Source: Daphnia pulex
Lineage: Eukaryota > Arthropoda > Branchiopoda > Diplostraca > Daphniidae
Reading direction: 5' to 3'
Assembly: GCF_021134715.1 (NCBI RefSeq)
Contig: NC_060026.1
Coordinates: 2,790,001 to 2,854,000 of the forward strand
DNA: 64,000 nucleotides
A program made the translations under genes and the position numbers. Positions within the stretch are counted from its first letter, which is position 1; the number at the start of each line of letters is the position of its first letter. The notes under the pieces are model-generated. The model did not search any database. It was given only the letters and a program-made list of their open reading frames with translations, and was not told the DNA's origin. Positions 20,852-32,086 of this stretch are shown piece after piece.

Positions 20852-22543
20852 TTATTGAACATCATATATACAAGTATCCTCACACAAATTAAACTGCACT
20901 GTTAAATTCCAGTTTTTTTGGAAACCTTGCTTGTTCCAGTCTAAAACATTTTCCTCCGTCACATTTTCACAAGAAAACAAGTCAAGCAATTTGAGAGAGT
21001 TACTGTCAGTCATTAACACATCTATACCATCTTTTGACACGGCATTACAGCGTGTTAATTCAAGACTTCTAAGTTTCAGAAAATTGTTTAATTTTGCGGC
21101 TTTCTGTAACACATCATTAGTGAGGGTGTCACAGTCATAAATGCGGGCGTCTTCAAGTGCAGGAGAAGACAAAAGAAAAAGAAGAACGTTAGATGGAACA
21201 TCGTAACTGCTAAAGAAATACTTAAGTTCTTTGAAAATAGATTGCTTCTTTCTATTACGTTCGATTTGAAAATAGTCTCTTTCGCTTGCAGGCAAGTCCG
21301 TTACACGGCCACAATGATTACTGATAGTCAGGGATTTTAAATTAGGACAAAACTCGGCTATAGTGGATACTTGTACCAAATTTAAACACATAATGTTTAA
21401 AACCATCAATGATCTTCCAGTTACTTTAAGAAGTGGAGCCACTCCACCACTAAAAGTGATTTTTGTGTTATGTAATAGGCCTGCGCATGGACAGCTCCAG
21501 ATTTCGAGTGCGCGAAGCATCTTAATTTGCTTTAAACTTAACAAATCCCTGTTCGTTAACCCCTTTGTTGCATAAATCACGATACGACTAATTGAATGAC
21601 ACGAGGATAGTGCCTGTTGCAGACTACCACATTTATAGGGCTTATCATAGGGCGTGTGCAAGATTGAAGGAGAAAAGAAACCGTTGAAAATGCCTGGACG
21701 CTTTATCTCTATCGCCATCTTAGCCAATTCTATCAAGGCATCAAAGGTGTGATGACTATCAAGGATAGTCAGGGTTGGTATATATCTAAGAACTAATTGA
21801 ATTCCTTCCCTTGTAATGTTCGTATGAAGAGTATTCAGTTGTCTGAGGGTCTTGCATAGACCTGGTTGTTTATGTCCCGGAGTAATAAGAGTCCTAAATA
21901 TTAATTCCGAATCAACACCAAGACACAACCAGTTAATTCCACTGTTTGTCACATGAGAGCAAAACTCAACATTTAATGATCTGTTTAAAAAAAAAAATAA
22001 TTAACAACCATACATTACAAATAATAGTAAATACTGCTTTGGTAGATATTACCTTAATTCGTTACAATAAATTCCGATGCTTTTTAAACAGCTGTCTCCC
22101 GCTGCAGTACGCCGAAGGTTCAATACTCGTAGTTTTGTAAAATTGGGAAATAAACTTAAGTAGGCGTCCGAGAAACTAGCAAATCGCAAATTTTGAAGAT
22201 GTGGAGTGATAAGTTGTTCAAGGACTCTCGTCTCCATTGGGTTTCTATGCTTATCATTTATAGGTGATATGATTTCTTCTAAGAGTGATGTGGCTAAATA
22301 AGAAAGGGTGCGATTAACGAAAAATGTGTCAATAATGCTACGTCGAAAGACCATATGCGTATTATGTAACTTACGTAATTGATGAAATTGATTGCAGCTC
22401 TTTTTTGAAGCGATGACAATAGACGCTTCACTGCTACGCTCATTTGCTGATGTTTCAGCCAAACAAATTTTAGTTTCTAGACTTTTCTTTATTAAGTTTT
22501 TGCACAATTTGAAAAGAGATTTTATTTTCTGCACTTTAGGCAT
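20852..22543 (-). CDS. Leucine-rich-repeat protein (F-box/LRR or AMN1-like)
   Basis: Exon 1 (22053-22543) starts MPKVQKIKSLFKLCKNLIKK. Exon 2 (20852-21980) joins as NELR-SLNVEFCSHVTNSGI across a 72 bp intron. The product is about 540 residues. At least eight LRRs of the cysteine-containing type are visible, e.g. LRVLNLRRTAAGDSCLKSIG, LRSLELTRCNAVSKDGIDVL and LKLLDLFSCENVTEENVLDW. This LRR class is typical of substrate receptors of SCF ubiquitin ligases. I cannot see a clear F-box in the amino-terminal 60 residues, which are a Lys-rich helix. The gene looks intact. Confidence 0.75.
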
Positions 22544-24296
22544 CTTTGCAAAATTTAAAGCAGCGTGTTAATCGAGTAAAACAACTTAATGAAGGGTTCG
22601 ACAGATCTCGTGGACAGACTAAGAGATGCACAAGAGAGTAATGTTTGGCTCGAGTCTCACCTACTGACTGGTTGGAAAAAATAAGTATAGTCGACTTATA
22701 TTGCTGTCAAATTGACATGAAGGGTGGCCTATTGGATAAGGTGAAAAGGGTGGATTGATTCGTTTTATCGCTTAGTAGGATAAGGATGACTGTTCAGTTT
22801 TCACATTAAATTTATAATCCAATAGATATTAAATGGGTAGTCTCAGGGTTATATGGGTGACACAAATAAGAGGTCAGGTTGAAGGTTAATCCAATTCTCA
22901 GGAGGAGATTCCCCAAAAAACAATTTAATTTGTATTATTTTCGATTAGTTGTGTGTTAAAGGGCAGTTATTTCTGCTGGTCTCTAATATGCGTGATTTTT
23001 TAAATATAAATGAATCGCTAATCCTTAAGAGTAAGACTTGATTGACCTGACCGATGATTTCTATCACGTTTTCCACCATCTTTTACGAGTAATAGTTAGA
23101 GGTTGGATTCTATGTTTCCTTATCGTTAGAGTAGTTCTCGTTAATTTTTTTATTACAAGATACAGGAATTTTAATTCCGTTTAATAAATTATTTTAATTG
23201 TCTTTTTTCTTGTGTTTCTTGTGTTCAGTAATTATATAGGGCTAGTATACAACGACATGTTAATGTTCATTTCCAATTTGATGCTTCAAGTAATTAGATC
23301 AAATTAACTAAACCTACTGAGTAGAGCAAATGTATTCATATTTCCAAAGCCATTTATTGAGTAACTAGGCATTTATAGTAAATGGCTCTGATATTTCTCT
23401 TCATATTTAAAATCCGGCATAACCAATTTAAAATGTAAATTCTTGTATTGAGTTCTGTTTATATGTCTACGAAAACGTTCATTTCCATCTTGATTGTGGT
23501 TAACGTGGACGTGTCTTTGTTTTTTTCCTTTTTTTAAAGAAAAAGCGGATGACTGGAGAAAGTGAGAAACCACAGGATTGAAAATCCTGTGGGCTGTGGC
23601 ATCTCTGCAGTTTTTGTCTTTTTCGTCTGTCTGAAGTCTCAACACGTCTTTCGACAGGTTGACTGCTTTCGATTCTCGTAAACTAGAACTAGGAGCAAGA
23701 GCATGGATCAGCAATTAAATTAAATCAAATCCCTTGCCCGGATTATAGTTTATCATTCCTAATTTGTTTCTTGTATCATAGATCAAGCCTAATATTTAAT
23801 ATGTGTAAGTGCGTGTGTAAGAATCGAGCAGTGAAAACTTGTACGATAATCATTCATTCATTCTTTTTTAGTTAATAAATCACCATTGCAATCATCCATG
23901 AGTTCTCTAATTGTTTTTCTTTTACTAGATCACAGTGATGTCAAAGTTGTTCCCAACAATACCCTGCAACATCATGAAAAGACGGGGACTGAACTTGTAT
24001 AAAAAGGTAAGACTTTTGGCATGGCTTCTAATGTAATGTCTGTTACGGTCTGTTACTCCATTATCTCTTTAAAAACAAGTTCTGCAATATTTTTCTATAC
24101 TTCTCTATTAGAAAACAACCTGAATGCAACATGTTTAGATCAGTTAAGGGGTATATGTAAGCTAAGTTTATTTGTTTTATCTCTCAAACTTGCAAAACAT
24201 GACATGTAGGAATAATAATAAATTAAGAAATTGCTGTTCACTTTTACCATTTTCAAACATTGTTGTTCATTATAGATACTGTGATCGTCAAATAAG
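22544..24296. other. Intergenic stretch
   Basis: AT-rich with no recognised gene. It contains the second exon-like segment (23898-24010). A minus-strand open frame at 23373-23714 has no recognisable features and low-complexity basic composition, so I do not call it. Confidence 0.35.
23898..24010 (+). other. Exon-like segment, member 2 of a diverged pair
   Basis: ATGAGTTCTCT, a pyrimidine tract, TTTTACTAG, then ATCACAGTGATGTCAAAGTTG and a GTAAGAC donor-like end after TATAAAAAG. It aligns with 20489-20600. If translated from AT as codon positions 2-3 it reads DHSDVKVVPNN... then a stop. Confidence 0.3.
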
Positions 24297-26633
24297 TTAA
24301 ACTCCACTTTTAAATTCAAGTTCATCAACAATAAAGACACAATCGTTGAATTTTTGGCTAGGATCATCGAATACTAGGATTGGAATAATGCTCTTCTTGT
24401 TGTTGATTACAATTTCCACTTTTATTTCCCCTATATATGGCTTAACGATTCGATATGACGTACGATTTGTTTTAGTATTTATTTTCGGTTTTCCTATACT
24501 CTTCCAAACGTTGTAATGGACGGCTGCAAGTTTATAATCATAATCCCATTTATTCTTTAAAAGAAACGTTTTCCCATTTATTACGCATTTTTCTACAGTT
24601 GGATTATTTTCTAGTTCTACCTGCTTCCGCTGTTGAAATTGTTTTTTTACCGGGGATTGAAGGCCTAATGATTTCTTAATATATTGTCTAAAAGACTGCT
24701 TTTTTATCTCACCCACCTCTTCCTGTTCCACCTTCGGGTTTCCCAAAACCGTCTGTTGTCGTTGCGATTCCGGTTTCAGTAATTCGGTTTGCAAATTTTC
24801 CTCTCTGTCACCTTTCTTCTCTCGTTGATTGTCTTTTTGAAACATCAAATCGGGGTTTTCTGGATTTTGGGGCAATGCATTCTCTGCATGTATGTCTTCT
24901 GGTTTATGTTTGGGGTTGGGATTGTTAGCTGCAGCGTTCAAATTATTTTGGGGAAAAACATTTCGGTCTTCTTGTGAAACTTGGGGCTGATTGTCTTTCT
25001 TCTCAAAAAAATCAGATTTTTCTAGATTTGGGGGGAGAACATGTGGTTCTTCTGCTTGACGTTTACTGTCTTTTTTCTCCAGCAAATCACATTTGTCGGG
25101 GTTCGGTGGAAATGCATGAGGGTCTTCCTTCTCGAAAAAATCAGTTTCTTTGTTAATTGGAGGCAAAACATTTGAGTCTTCTGGTTTCTCTTGTTGGGCT
25201 TGCTGATAGTCTCTCTTTTCCATCAAATGACATGGATTAATTGGAGACCTTCGGTTCGATCTAACTTCTTCTAGAAGTGACCACGGATATGTCCATCCAT
25301 TTTGATTAAGCACATCATCCTTGGCCTTTAGTACCGCATAAGGAGGGCGCTGATCCACAATAGCCGTCTCGGAATGGACTTGATTGGCTACCGCTGCTGC
25401 TGCTTGAGACTGGGTGAAACTAAGTCGGGGAGCAGGGTTTGGCACACCGTTGCTGATCGGCTTGTCCATCTCTCTAACACCCTGTAGACTGGAACTCGAG
25501 CCGATAGACATTCTGGGAGCCGGTGGTACTGCAGAGGGCTCTGATATCAACGGCGAGGCGGGCTTTTCTGATTTTGGCTGTTCTTGTTGTCGCATCTGCT
25601 GCTCCTCCTCTTCGCCTGCCGGCGGAACAAGTCGAGTCACCTCTCTGATGAAGTGCACCACCAGACTAGGGCCGGCAGCTTTTAGAATGACCACCGCTTC
25701 GTAGTAATGAACGTCAATGCATGACATCCCATTGACGGCCACCAGTTTGTCACCCACTCGCAATCCTGCCATTTCGGCCGGCCCACCTTCGGTCACTCTA
25801 GATATGAAGATACCTTCGTCGTCACCACGATAAGGAGTGGACCCTTTTCCGCCGGCGATACTCAGTCCCAATAAGCCACTTGTTGTCCTTTCGATGTGAA
25901 TCTCTGTTGTGTTCGAATTATGCTGTAGATGACCATGACATTTTTTAGGTTCAAATAACGTCCGATGAGGTGTAAATTGGACGGGATCCCCTTGATAGTC
26001 TTGTAAGTTCTTCCGGTTGGGAGCTGAAGGCTCTTCAATTTTTTGCTTTTTCGAATCTTTGTTTGTCGAGCGGAGAATCTCTGCTGTGATGTTAGCAAGG
26101 ATGCCAGTAATGACACTTTTCTTTTTTTCGAGTTCGCTTTTGGTGATTGCTAACTCGTCGTGTACGTTCTGCAGCTTGGCGTTGGAGTCTGTCAGTTGGG
26201 ATTGAAGCAGACTTACCTCATTCGCCAAGCGTTCTTTTTCCAATAAAATCAGGTTTTTCTCATCGATTACTTTCGCCATCAAACGAAGAAAACTTGGTAG
26301 GTTCAAGTTCAAATCATCTTCGCTGGTAGTCGAACCATCGTTAATTACAGGTTTTGCGCAATTAACGTCAGGTTCCATCTTCTTTGGGTTAACAGCTAAA
26401 AGCTGAGTTCGGGTTATGGTCGATCGATTGAATAAATCCATGATCCTCCAGCAGTTCAATGCAAAAAGGAAAAAGCCAATGTAGTGACTGCCAAAATGTC
26501 TAGGGTGTTTGCAATTGACACTGCTACGTAAGCTATTGCCGTTGGGATGGCCTTTATGCATAACTTTTTGATTCTTACCCTCGAACAGCATCCCCCCTTT
26601 ATGCTTTCGTGCAGCGAGTCGCCGCGTTCGCAC
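24297..26633 (-). CDS. Intronless chimera: coiled coil, Scribble-type PDZ, repeats, retropepsin-like tail
   Basis: A 778-residue frame with no intron. An alternative start is Met65 at 26441. Residues about 113-170 form a coiled coil (EKERLANEVSLLQSQLTDSN). Residues about 242-333 are a PDZ domain very close to a Scribble PDZ: TTEIHIERTTSGL, GLSIAGGKGSTPYRGDDEG, IFISRVTEGGPAEMAGLRVG, REVTRL. An extra Leu sits in the ligand-binding loop (GLLGLSI). Residues about 440-610 hold imperfect repeats around PPNxxKxDFFEKKD. The last 100 or so residues (INGKTFLLK, VWKSIGKPK, PYIGEIKVEIVINNK) resemble the body of a Ty3/Gypsy aspartic protease, but the Asp-Thr/Ser-Gly triad is absent. It could be a retrocopied host exon captured by a gag-pro element, or a new chimeric host gene. 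Confidence 0.7.
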   Translation of the reverse strand: MRTRRLAARKHKGGMLFEGKNQKVMHKGHPNGNSLRSSVNCKHPRHFGSHYIGFFLFALNCWRIMDLFNRSTITRTQLLAVNPKKMEPDVNCAKPVINDGSTTSEDDLNLNLPSFLRLMAKVIDEKNLILLEKERLANEVSLLQSQLTDSNAKLQNVHDELAITKSELEKKKSVITGILANITAEILRSTNKDSKKQKIEEPSAPNRKNLQDYQGDPVQFTPHRTLFEPKKCHGHLQHNSNTTEIHIERTTSGLLGLSIAGGKGSTPYRGDDEGIFISRVTEGGPAEMAGLRVGDKLVAVNGMSCIDVHYYEAVVILKAAGPSLVVHFIREVTRLVPPAGEEEEQQMRQQEQPKSEKPASPLISEPSAVPPAPRMSIGSSSSLQGVREMDKPISNGVPNPAPRLSFTQSQAAAAVANQVHSETAIVDQRPPYAVLKAKDDVLNQNGWTYPWSLLEEVRSNRRSPINPCHLMEKRDYQQAQQEKPEDSNVLPPINKETDFFEKEDPHAFPPNPDKCDLLEKKDSKRQAEEPHVLPPNLEKSDFFEKKDNQPQVSQEDRNVFPQNNLNAAANNPNPKHKPEDIHAENALPQNPENPDLMFQKDNQREKKGDREENLQTELLKPESQRQQTVLGNPKVEQEEVGEIKKQSFRQYIKKSLGLQSPVKKQFQQRKQVELENNPTVEKCVINGKTFLLKNKWDYDYKLAAVHYNVWKSIGKPKINTKTNRTSYRIVKPYIGEIKVEIVINNKKSIIPILVFDDPSQKFNDCVFIVDELEFKSGV

Positions 26634-27204
26634 ATCTCATTGCGCCTGATTTAAAGTGGTTTTACCCAAATTTTATTATTAATTCAAACATTTTTTTAAC
26701 TTAAATCGATTCATTTGATTTATTCCAACATTTTTCAGTAGAAATTTTTAATTAAAGTGTAATACTCTGAGCTCTCTGATGATGATTAAACTTTTCTTTT
26801 ATTCATGCATTATAATCAATCTTACTTCATTATTGGGTTTAACAGGCATAGGAGAGCAGAAAAATTATGTTTCAGTTTATTCATTGATTTCAGAAATTCC
26901 TGTTGAGAATTTAAATTTTTTTTTCCATTATTATTTATGACTGTAGTAGCAGCTAAATGAAGAATCAAAAAGATTTCGAATCCTCAAAACATTTTTTCTT
27001 TTTAATTTACTTTTGTATTTATCCGCTCGTATTCCTTCAGTAATAACGATATTTTAATCTCAAAACTGGAATTTGTTTGCAAATTCCAGTCGTTTCTTGT
27101 TTTTTAAAAAGTACGATTGCCCAAGACGAGCGTAACATTTGTACAATTGAAGAGAAAGGACAGCAGTGCGGTGCATATATAGTAATAGCGCGTGCGATAT
27201 TAAA
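26634..27204. other. Intergenic stretch
   Basis: AT-rich with nothing recognised. It is the probable promoter side of the PDZ chimera and the 3' side of the ankyrin gene. Confidence 0.35.
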
Positions 27205-29049
27205 CTAACTGATTTCAAAAAGCAGATAGGATTGCAGGATTGTGGGGATTTCGAGCAAAGGTACTTTAAGGTGAATCTTGGGTTGCAAGTGCTGGCGCAG
27301 GAAGAATCGGCACTGCTGCTGGAGGGAAAGAGGTTTGGTGGCGAGTTCGAGAATAATTTCTTTGAATTCAGGCGGGAAGTTGTTGAGGCGCTTGAGCATG
27401 ACGTTATCGAAACTTTCGGCTGCATCCATCATATTCAAAAAGACCCGTGGATGCTTGGCCATAATCGGTAAGACAGAATACAGTCCCAGAGGATGACGGT
27501 GCTGTGTCTTGAGGACCACCTGAAGCCCACAAACAATTATTAATTTTCTTTTTTCTCTTAATTTAGGAAAAGAAATGGATACCTGAGCCCCATGGCGTAG
27601 AAGCAAGTCTACAACATCGTGGCTAAGTTTATCTTTGTTGCCATTGGAAGTGATGTACTCGGCCAATACTGAAGGATGAAGCAAACCCTCGTCGCTCCTG
27701 GCTGCAATGTTGGGATCAGCGCCATTTTCAAGCAAAACGCGGATGATATCTGCCCGGTTGGCTATGTTGTCAGCGCAGGCCACATGTAAGGCTGAGCCCA
27801 GAATGGACGAAGTGTTGTTGACATCAGCTCCTAAATTAACATGATTAATATAAACATTTCTTTAATCCTCTATAGGCATCTCTCAAACAATTTCATACCG
27901 GCTTCAATGAGCATCTTGACGAGTTCGACGTCCCCTTTCAGCACAGCCAAATCCAATATCGAAGGCTTAGAGAGCGCCGGATCACCAGGTAAAGGTCTGA
28001 CTCGGGCTCCTTGTTTCAATAAAAGACTGACCATTGAACGATTTCCCGATAGGACGGCATAGTGAAGCACCGATCTGTAATCGTTTCGCTCATCCGCTTG
28101 GGCATTCACATCGGCTCCATAGGAAATGAGTTTCAAAACAGTTTCTGTAGCCTGTCGGTAAGATATGCAACTGTGAATAATATTCGTGTGTAATTTGAAG
28201 TAATTTATCTCTCGACTAACCTGAGGATTTCTGCAGGCTTTCATCAATGGAGTCAATCCGGAACGATCCCTTGAATCGGGATAGGCACCGTACATCAGTA
28301 AAAGTTCCATGGCTTCTGGGTTTAGCGCTGAGATGAGACTGATTTCACAGCCGAAAAAGTAACGAGCATTGACGTTAGCTCCGTTTTCGAGCAGCATTCG
28401 AGCTGCTTCGTAATGGCCATTTTTGATCGCCAAGTGCAGAGGTTCGTCACACAGGTTGGGTTTGTTTGCATCTACCTTGTCTTCGTCGATTTTATCAGAG
28501 AAATTCACTTTGGCCTTTTAGACGACAACAATAAGTAGACTGTAAGTTCAATCTGCGTTTATTCTTATGTTTCTATTAATTCTCACTTGGTATTCCAGGA
28601 GAAGGCTCATGATTTCAGTGTAGCCGTGTTCGGCACTCAGGTGTAGAGCAGTGTATCCACAGTCATCCCGAGCATTGACGTCGCTCCCGCGGACGAGTAA
28701 GAATTGGACAGCTTCGAGGTAACGTTGCCAAACCGCATAATGAAGCGGACGCAAACCTAAAAGAAACAACATTTTTGAATTGATTGTTTTTAAAAAAAGC
28801 TTCTATTTTGACGTTTTACAGGGTCATTTACCTTGTGTGACTTGATCATTAGGGCTGGCACCACAGGCGACGAGTATTCTCAGATCATCCTGAATAATAT
28901 GGGCGGAAACAGCTCATCAATCAAATCATCTCGTTTCGCCTGAACGTTTTGTTGTTACTCACCAACGGAGAGAATCGGATGATGCTGTCGGCCAATTCCC
29001 GCTGGAGTGGATTGGCAGTGCACTCGGTAGGCATCTTGATTTGGTACAT
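27205..29049 (-). CDS. Ankyrin repeat and SOCS box protein
   Basis: Seven exons: 28963-29049 (start MYQIKMPTEC, or Met6 at 29034), 28832-28889, 28587-28756, 28221-28514, 27899-28151, 27583-27830 and 27205-27519. All join with GT-AG and a continuous frame, for about 475 residues. Eight or so ankyrin repeats are visible: GLRPLHYAVWQRYLEAVQFL, GYTALHLSAEHGYTEIMSLL, EPLHLAIKNGHYEAARMLL, RSVLHYAVLSGNRSMVSLLL. The carboxy end PLSLQQQCRFFLRQHL, then LLEIPTILQSYLLFE, is a SOCS box (elongin BC and cullin-5 binding). Family role: ASB proteins are substrate receptors of CRL5 ubiquitin ligases. No lesion is seen. I do not assign a specific ASB number. Confidence 0.85.
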
Positions 29050-30050
29050 GATTGTGCAAATGATTAAAAGTTAGCTGATTTCAGTTTTCCAACACAAATG
29101 TCGTCTTTAAAAAATGAAGCGAGAAACAGACACGCGAGACGAAACGCCACCGTGTACAACTTGGCACTATGTCGACTTTAAGACTATTTTTAACTGATTG
29201 CACAGCGCATGACTGCAACAGTAGAAAAGGAAGAGGGTGGGGGGTGGAGAAGAACAACAATAATAACCCACATGTTGCCAAGTCATTGAACCGGCCAGTG
29301 AACTTACTTTTTTTTTTAAAACGGAGTAAAGTTGAAATGTCCCAAAATCTTGACAATGTGCGGTGATTTTTCCGAAAAGATGTCAAAGAAGACTTTAAAA
29401 ATAATTCCCTTTTGTAGAAATTTGACGCCAGTCGCTCGTTGTCAGTTGAGAGAGAACAGTTCCAGTTGCTATGGATGCGGGTTTTCAATTGCGACGTTAC
29501 CGGAGTTTCCGCCGATTTTTATACTGCGAAAACAGAAGGGCGAGCGTGTGTTTATGTTTCTTTGGCAATGTTCCAAACTCAGATACGCCTGAAAAAGTCC
29601 TTTTTTATTTTTCATCTTTTTATTTTTTTTTATTTTAGTGGGGCAAATGACGTCGTCGTCTTTGTTGTCGAGAGGCATCCGCCGTGTGCAATTCTTCACC
29701 GAATCTGCGCCACCACACACACACTGCAGCTACGCTGTGTTTATTCTGTCCAATGGTTATCAGCGACGAACGTCCCCCGTGACTTTGCACTTGCTCACGC
29801 GTGACCAGAAACTCGTGTTCACTCTCCGACATTTCAACTGGAACCACAGCGTCGTAGTTTTGCCCTTTCTTCGCCAGTTCGTTCTGTAAATATTTTTTCT
29901 CGTTGACGCAATCAGAGGAATTCGTCAATTCATTTACGACACACATTTTGTATTAGAAACTATGAGGCGGGTATCTGACAAAAACACGGCGGGAATTATT
30001 CCTGACGAGATTTAAAAAACGGTTATCAACAAATTCATTTTGATTCTGTA
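29050..30050. other. Intergenic stretch, partly GC-richer
   Basis: This is the promoter side of the ankyrin gene. Overlapping open frames exist on both strands at 29332-29946 but none shows a domain, a splice framework or family motifs. A conserved 5' exon of either neighbour cannot be excluded. Confidence 0.3.
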
Positions 30051-31362
30051 TTATTTCGGTAGGTTGGCGTTTCTTCGGCGTAACATCATTGGCAGCGGCG
30101 CCCACAAGCAGCAACAAAGGATACAAATGCCGCCGACAATGTGGAAACATATGGAAAAACTTGCGGTTAACACTTGGATGTAGCCTGTCAAAAAGCCAAA
30201 CGGTGTTTGCGGTTTTTATTATTTTTATCGCCGTTTGGACGTCTTTCTAAGCGGACTTACCGATGATAATGATTCCTGGGAAAACCACTAGTCCACCAAT
30301 GAAAAGATTGAGGCCGAAAGCGGAGGCTAGTTTGTCCATTCCGAGAGTTTGGACGATGACGACGACTTGCAGGCCAGTGATACCCCCAATACCGATTCCG
30401 TAGATGACGCAACTAATTACCATACCGACGAAATCGGATGATAATGCGATGGCTTAACAGGTGGGGGGAAAAATGAATCCAATTAGAAATTAGACGAGCG
30501 GAATTGAGACATTTGAATTTTTTTACTTACCAAAACTGCCAACGGCACAAATGGCGAATTCGATGAAAAAGACGGTGAGGGTCGTAATGTATTTGGAAAA
30601 TTTGTCGGCCAGGATCGGAATAGCAAGGCGGGCGACGGTATCTGAGGCAGCCAAGATGGTGACGAGAGATGCGGCGGCCGTCGGTGGAACCCCAACACTT
30701 TGAGCGAACGACGGGACGAAAACGTTGAACTGTTGGTAGGACAGACGACCCAACGCCATAGCGACGGACATGACGATGAAGAAAGGATCCTTAATCAAGT
30801 TTAGATCGAGGATGCTGGAAGCCTTTGGGCATCGTGGCATAAAGCGGAGCCATTTGGGTCGTTCGTCAACCTGAGTCCTGGTTTTGAGTTGTCCCCTCAT
30901 CTTTGACAGGGACATGGTGACTGGCAACTCTTGGGACGTTCTCTGCTCCAGAGAAATCAAGGAGCCTACGCTACCCAGGTAATTCAGGACATGCATAGAT
31001 GGTGGCCTGGAATCACCGGCCATAGAGTCGTGAATGCTACCCCGTCCACTGATTACTGATCGCGATCGCAATCTGCTCTGAAAAATGTCCAAATCATTTC
31101 ATAAGATTTTTTATTTTAACGAAAATTTGCAGGTGAAATTGAATTACTATGTCTCCATCCATCTGTTGAACTCGCCGGATATCGGCTGATGCCTTGACCA
31201 TGACGTTACCAGTCCAGCTGGTCGGTCGACTTTTACCAACAGCCGAAAGAGTTTCCACTTTTCGTAGGACCGGAGGTGTTTCGGGCCGCTTCTCAAGCAA
31301 TTCAACCTCAACGTTTGGAGTGTCGTCTAATTTCCAGTGCCAGTAGACTATTAGTAGATAAC
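30051..31362 (-). CDS. Monocarboxylate-type MFS transporter (SLC16-like), amino half not found
   Basis: Exons 31148-31362, 30531-31077, 30261-30452 and 30051-30184 join in frame. The first exon ends one helix (YLLIVYWHWKL) and starts the long central loop. Then come six further helices: FFIVMSVAMALGRLSYQQFN, SLVTILAASDTVARLAIPIL, FFIEFAICAVGSFAIAL, VISCVIYGIGIGGITGLQVV, FGLNLFIGGLVVFPGIIIIG and FSICFHIVGGICILCCCLW. The Asp/Arg pair in helix 8 (SDTVAR) fits the monocarboxylate transporter family, which moves lactate, pyruvate or related acids with protons. The first five or six helices are not recognisable upstream. The segment 31376-31658, which has splice-like ends, does not read as MCT in any frame. 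The gene is probably 5'-truncated or misassembled. Confidence 0.75.
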
Positions 31363-31732
31363 CTACGAAAATAAGTCAATTTTTGGGTACCTGGGCATAA
31401 TTACGTGGTGAGTGACTGCAGGTGTGTAACAGCGGGCGGAAGCGATCACTGAAGTGGTCCAGAAACTCGCCAGTGAAGTAAAACAAATTGTGTTTAGAAG
31501 CAGTGAAGTTAGATGAGCGTGCGTCGCGAAGATAAGGATGGAGAAGAACGTTGATGGAAGTCCCTCTTCCGTCATGGACAAAGGTCACCATTGGCACAAG
31601 AATCTCCGTGCCAGGACCACACGATTCCATAAAGAAACTGTGTGCTCTGTAAAACAAAATGTTTTACATTAATAAAAATACAACAAAGAATAAAGCATAT
31701 CAATCTTTACCTTTTCTAAGAAGCACACTGAA

Positions 31733-32054
31733 ATGTTCATGATGAAAAACCGTAAAAATGGAAATCACAGCAACCAACAGTCTTACTCCTCATGTATAGA
31801 TAAATTTCCTGATGCTAAAGGAAGTGTCATAATGTGTTACAGTAGCATGGTGATAGGTGGTATTGATGCTCACCTTTATCATATGGGTGATGAATTTAGT
31901 AATGGTCAAGCAGAACTGGAACATGTACGCATACACACAGCATTATTCACATCACACTCTTCATGTCACTGAAACTGTAAGTAGGAATGGGACAAGGATA
32001 TTCTCTACTTTATTTACAAATTTACCAGTGAAAAATAAAACTCTACCTATCACT

Positions 32055-32085
<31 letters not shown>

Positions 32086-32086
32086 T
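31733..32086 (+). mobile_element. Retrocopy-like sequence ending in AATAAA and a 28 A tail
   Basis: A plus-strand open frame (31733-31972; MFMMKNRKNGNHSNQQSYSS, IGGIDAHLYHMGDEFSNGQ) is followed by AATAAA at 32034-32039. Twenty bases on there is an uninterrupted run of 28 A (32059-32086). That is the signature of an mRNA-derived insertion copied by LINE machinery. I could not define a target duplication or recognise the protein. Confidence 0.5.

Noticed and set aside
23373-23714. Minus-strand 113-residue ORF
   Set aside because: Basic low-complexity sequence with no family motif, promoter or splice evidence.
29332-29946. Open frames on both strands upstream of the ankyrin gene
   Set aside because: No domains, no splice framework and overlapping on both strands. 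They are probably chance ORFs in GC-richer DNA.
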